Source: an uncultured Spirochaetales bacterium
Lineage (GTDB): Bacteria > Spirochaetota > Spirochaetia > Sphaerochaetales > Sphaerochaetaceae
Assembly (NCBI GenBank): GCA_945947045.1
Contig: CAMEXG010000042.1
Location: forward strand, 1-12,963
Direction: 5' to 3'
DNA: 12,963 bases
In this document: one piece after another, positions 12,791 through 12,963 of the stretch
Layout of the letters: each line of letters opens with the position of its first letter
How positions within the stretch are numbered: the first letter of the stretch is position 1
Notes under the pieces: generated by a model
What the model was told of the DNA's origin: nothing
What the model saw: only the letters and a program-made list of their open reading frames with translations
Databases searched by the model: none
Translations under genes and position numbers: made by a program

Positions 12791-12963
12791 TGAAAGAAGA
12801 AGATTCTTCCATCCCTCAACAAATCCTATATCTTCCAAATCAATATACTCAGAATACTCGTTAATCAGCTTCTTTATTTCCGGAACAACATAGTACTTCC
12901 ACTCTTCTTGTGATGAAAACATATAACCAATTGCCATAATCTGATCGAAGATACGTCCTGTCT
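12785..12963 (-). CDS. Probable Abi_2-type abortive-infection protein, C-terminal end (runs off right edge)
   Basis: On the minus strand a frame enters at the right edge and ends at TGA 12785-12787, giving 58 residues: TGRIFDQIMAIGYMFS, then QEEWKYYVVPEIKKLINEY, then IDLEDIGFVEGWKNLLLSI. The spacing of R-x-F, a hydrophobic helix, a charged helix ending in xEY, an I-D/P-L segment and the final xxMGFPxxW-like motif (here DIGFVEGW) resembles the C-terminus of Abi_2 (AbiD/AbiF) phage-resistance proteins. The call is from pattern memory only, and most of the gene lies outside the window. Its stop overlaps the start of integrase homology, so the two were joined by a deletion or insertion. The gene itself may still be intact. 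Confidence 0.5.
   Translation of the reverse strand, partial: TGRIFDQIMAIGYMFSSQEEWKYYVVPEIKKLINEYSEYIDLEDIGFVEGWKNLLLSI

Overview
The window reads as a compact, moderately AT-rich bacterial chromosome with short intergenic gaps, almost everything on the minus strand, and an accessory scar at the right end. My best guess is a host- or gut-associated spirochaete (Sphaerochaeta/Treponema-like). This rests on the gene mix and on the MetQ signal peptide, which ends in Ala-x-Ala and lacks the usual lipobox Cys. It is an inference from style, not from a marker gene.

Layout, left to right. Positions 1-300 (minus) hold the N-terminal part of a DUF554 membrane protein, divergent from a plus-strand MocA-like nucleotidyltransferase (361-957). 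The 3' end of that gene overlaps the 3' end of clpB (898-3465, minus) by 60 bp. Upstream of clpB are a TetR-type regulator (3545-4147) and rmuC (4218-5624). Next comes a pseudouridine catabolic pair, psuK and psuG (6606-7544 and 5711-6622), overlapping by 17 bp and closed by an intrinsic terminator. The methionine ABC importer is split into two transcription units: metN-metI (10451 to 8779, own promoter, own terminator) and metQ (8436 to 7627, own promoter, long leader, own terminator). kduI (10589-11431) and a low-molecular-weight protein tyrosine phosphatase (11469-11903) follow. The right end is a decayed mobile-element segment: repeats, a terminator, a broken Tn916-type integrase, and the C-terminus of a probable Abi_2-type gene running off the edge.

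The most notable find is in the metQ leader. A strong Shine-Dalgarno (SD) sequence precedes a 20-codon ORF, MTTYSISTMCMSSMMMPARA, with Met-Cys-Met and Met-Met-Met runs. A hairpin overlaps its last codons, and a downstream segment is complementary to the metQ ribosome-binding site. This is the architecture of a ribosome-mediated methionine-sensing attenuator controlling only the substrate-binding subunit of the Met importer.

A second pattern concerns translation starts. Several unit-leading genes lack an SD but have a -10 box 6-8 nt before the start codon (mocA-like, tetR, rmuC, psuK, possibly the DUF554 gene), which predicts leaderless mRNAs. The other genes (clpB, psuG, metI, metN, metQ, kduI and the phosphatase) have recognisable SDs. 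No tRNA, rRNA or CRISPR array was seen.
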